DNA from: Dirofilaria immitis
Lineage: Eukaryota; Nematoda; Chromadorea; Rhabditida; Onchocercidae
DNA: 64,000 bases
Direction: 5' to 3'
Assembly: GCA_024305405.1 (NCBI GenBank)
Contig: JAKNDB010000103.1
Span: forward strand, 2,604,001-2,668,000
This document shows positions 61,640 to 64,000 of this stretch, one piece after another. Position 1 is the first letter of the stretch. Every line of letters starts with the position of its first letter. The notes beneath the pieces are model-generated. The model searched no databases. It was not told the DNA's origin and saw only the letters and a list, made by a program, of their open reading frames with translations. Position numbers and translations under genes: made by a program.

Positions 61640-61732
61640 TTGTCAAAATGTTTTGATAATTTTCTTTTTACTTTCAATAACATTCTGACAACTTTTTGTT
61701 TTGTTTTCAAAAAAAAGAAAACATTTTGACAA
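61640..61732. repeat. 15-bp inverted repeat, possible MITE remnant
   Basis: TTGTCAAAATGTTTT at 61640-61654 is the exact reverse complement of AAAACATTTTGACAA at 61718-61732. The 63 bases between include further partial complementarity (ACATTCTGACAACTTTTTGT). The size and terminal inverted repeats suggest a miniature inverted-repeat element, though no target-site duplication is evident. Confidence 0.5.
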
Positions 61733-64000
61733 CTAAACTAACAAAAACTTATTTCTCGATGACGTAAAAGATGGAAAAAAAACGAAAACTTGACAACTTA
61801 ATAATTTTTATGATAAAGACTTATTTCTCGTAAACTTTGGTTTTCGAGAATTTTTGATAATATTTTTTTTTTGCCAACTATGCTTTCTATTTAGGAAATG
61901 AATAATTTAGAAGGAAATCAAATAAAAGAATTCTTTCGCAGAATTTCTTGCATATTTAAATTTTTTTAATTTAATTATTCTGTTAGTTGAGAAAAATTAT
62001 CAAAATTATTTATTGCTGAAACTTTGATAAAATTTTTATCACTGCAAAAGTATTGTATCGTTTCTCAAAAACTCTATAACAATACTATATGATAATTGAT
62101 AATACGGATTATAATTAATTAATTAGCCGAAATCATAATATATTACGACATATTATTGTCTGTACATAATGAAATATTAATTAGCATTACTGAATTTTTA
62201 ATAAACTATATAAATATTTTGAAATTTTAGTTCGTTATCATTTTCTTATCAAATCAATGAGCAATTTTTCGAACTTGTTTTGACAAAAAAATTATCACAT
62301 CTAAAATCAAAATAATGCAACGAAAAAGTAATATGGAAAAGATTGAAATGATAAAATCAATTCATATATTTAATGTCCTTAACCTTTGACCCACTGAATC
62401 GTTCGTTTTCCATAATTGTTCGCCTCTGCATGATATTACTAACAATTGATATTGTATTATGTAAGAACAAAAAAATAGATCTGTCGATTCGAAAATTATA
62501 CCTTATTATTGATTCAATTGAAGAATTATTGGGGAAAAGAATTTGTGGGAAGAATTTAATTTTTTGCATTTTTGCATTTTTTTCTTTGTTCTCGAACATT
62601 TAATTCTGCTGCAAAATGATTCGTCTCGAGATTCAGAATGATACTTATTCCGCATGGTTTTACCTGCAAATGCACCTGATACATACATTGATTTCACTTT
62701 TCAATGAATCATTCCGAGAATGTCGTCTTTAAGAATATTTTTTCTGACAATTTTTACAATCATTAGAAATTTTGGAAAATTATAAAAGATTTAGGAGGGA
62801 TTCATTATGAGAAGAATTTAGAATTTGATAGAAGAAATTTTTAACACTTTTACTAGGAACTAAACATTTGTTTCATTTTTTTTGAATCAAACAAAAAGTT
62901 TCAATAAAAAACTTTTATGGGATGATGTTGATCTCGATTAACACTTTAGAATTATTTATCATATTTCAATCTCTTGTCAATTATCAAGTTATTTTGATTA
63001 AAATTTCTCAATGAAAGAAATTGTTTACACTTTTGATAATGCAATTAAGCGTCAAAAAAATATCTCGTGATCGTTGGGTTTAAATCGAGAGTTGATATCA
63101 AATAAATAATACCACTATTGAATCATTTCTTATTTTCAAACATTTTCATGAAATAACGAAAAATAATTCGATGGAGCAGAATTGGGAACGAATACGTTGA
63201 ATATTATTTGAATCGAGAAAGTTTGGATACAATGATGAAAAGTTTGAGTTCATTTTTTATTTTTTTACTTCAAAAAATTCTATAGGAAAATTCATATTTA
63301 ATCGAATTTTATCATTCGAAATAGGAATTAAAAATTTTAATTAAAATTTGAATTTTCAATTTTCTATTTAACATACTAACATTTTAGTGCAATTCTTTTT
63401 TCGTTTATTTTGATATATTTTAATAATATAATTTGATAATTTTTAAAATATCTTTTAATTTTTTGATTTTAATTTCAAATTTGAATTGAAATTAATATTC
63501 ATTAATGATAATAGACAAATTGGACGAATTTTTGTTGATTTTATGATTTTATCAATCGTTGATTTTATGATTTTATCAATTGATTTGATTTGATCTTTTA
63601 TTTGTAAGTATTAGAATAGGCTGTCCAATATTTTTTTCATCAATATGAAATTTTTTTCAAAAAAAAATACTTAAAATAAACTATAATATTTTAAAATTGA
63701 AAATCGATATTTGACATGTTAAATTATCTCTCATTAAATGATATCAAATATGATTAATTATTTTCGCAATTTTATTTATAAAAGAACGAATAAAAATATG
63801 TAAACAAATTTTATCATTTATGTAACAACAATGTAAATATCAACATGCATTTGAAAAGAAAAAGAGAGAAATTGAATTTGATATTTTGAAATGATCTTCC
63901 AAAAATTAATCAGCAAAACATTCGTATGATATGATAACATCGAGAATTAAATAAATATTTCATATTTCAATTTCATTCATTTTCTCCAATTTCATTTGAT
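61733..64000. other. AT-rich DNA, right edge, no supported gene
   Basis: Overlapping frames at 62373-62603 (plus) and 62357-62697 (minus) show no decisive evidence. The plus one (MSLTFDPLNRSFSIIVRLCM and so on) has a hydrophobic start but no family signal. A short tandem repeat (GTTGATTTTATGATTTTATC) lies at 63533-63580. Confidence 0.4.

Noticed and set aside
62357..62697. Overlapping small frames on both strands
   Set aside because: Neither shows family motifs or splice structure; frames of this length are common by chance here.
1..64000. tRNA, rRNA, transposase, reverse transcriptase, viral or prokaryotic genes
   Set aside because: No cloverleaf B-box pattern, conserved rRNA segment, DDE/RT motif or operon-like dense coding was seen on either strand by eye; a covariance-model or profile search could still find diverged ones.

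Overview
This is AT-rich animal nuclear DNA (visibly about three-quarters A+T), with intron-split genes, GT-AG splice sites, long introns and many tandem repeats. A nematode, perhaps a spirurid or filarial relative, is the best guess. It rests on the pairing of a Ro60/ROP-1 gene with an anosmin/KAL-1 gene, on short TTTCAG-type acceptors, and on acceptor-like sequences sitting at or within 2 bases of both start codons, as expected for spliced-leader trans-splicing. The species assignment is an inference.

Layout. 1-4.7 kb: two tentative minus-strand genes that I do not recognise. One is a small single-pass membrane protein and the other is a gene of two or three exons. 4.7-12.4 kb: no convincing gene, but many micro- and minisatellites. 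12.47-19.87 kb, plus strand: a 12-exon Ro60 (TROVE plus von Willebrand A) gene with a large Ser/Thr/Lys tandem-repeat insertion inside the TROVE part and a degenerate metal-binding (MIDAS) site. 19.87-20.82 kb: a short tail-to-tail spacer with repeats. 20.82-46.35 kb, minus strand: a 12-exon kal-1 gene (signal peptide, Cys-rich region, WAP domain, about four fibronectin III domains, hydrophobic C-terminus), with introns of about 13.2 and 7.8 kb between its first three exons. 47.1-47.35 kb: an unusually GC-rich block upstream of kal-1, probably its promoter. 47.35-64 kb: AT-rich DNA with satellites and only weak coding candidates.

The two main genes are not expected to act together. Ro60 binds Y RNAs and misfolded small RNAs in the cytoplasm and nucleus. 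KAL-1 is an extracellular, heparan-sulfate-linked neuronal and epidermal morphogenesis protein. They are neighbours in convergent orientation.

The most unusual observation is that several introns of both genes are built from degenerate tandem copies of their own splice junction (the splice site plus about 20 bases of adjacent exon), producing arrays of decoy splice sites. Both genes also appear to lack single bases at a few places in coding sequence, which may reflect uncorrected long-read errors.
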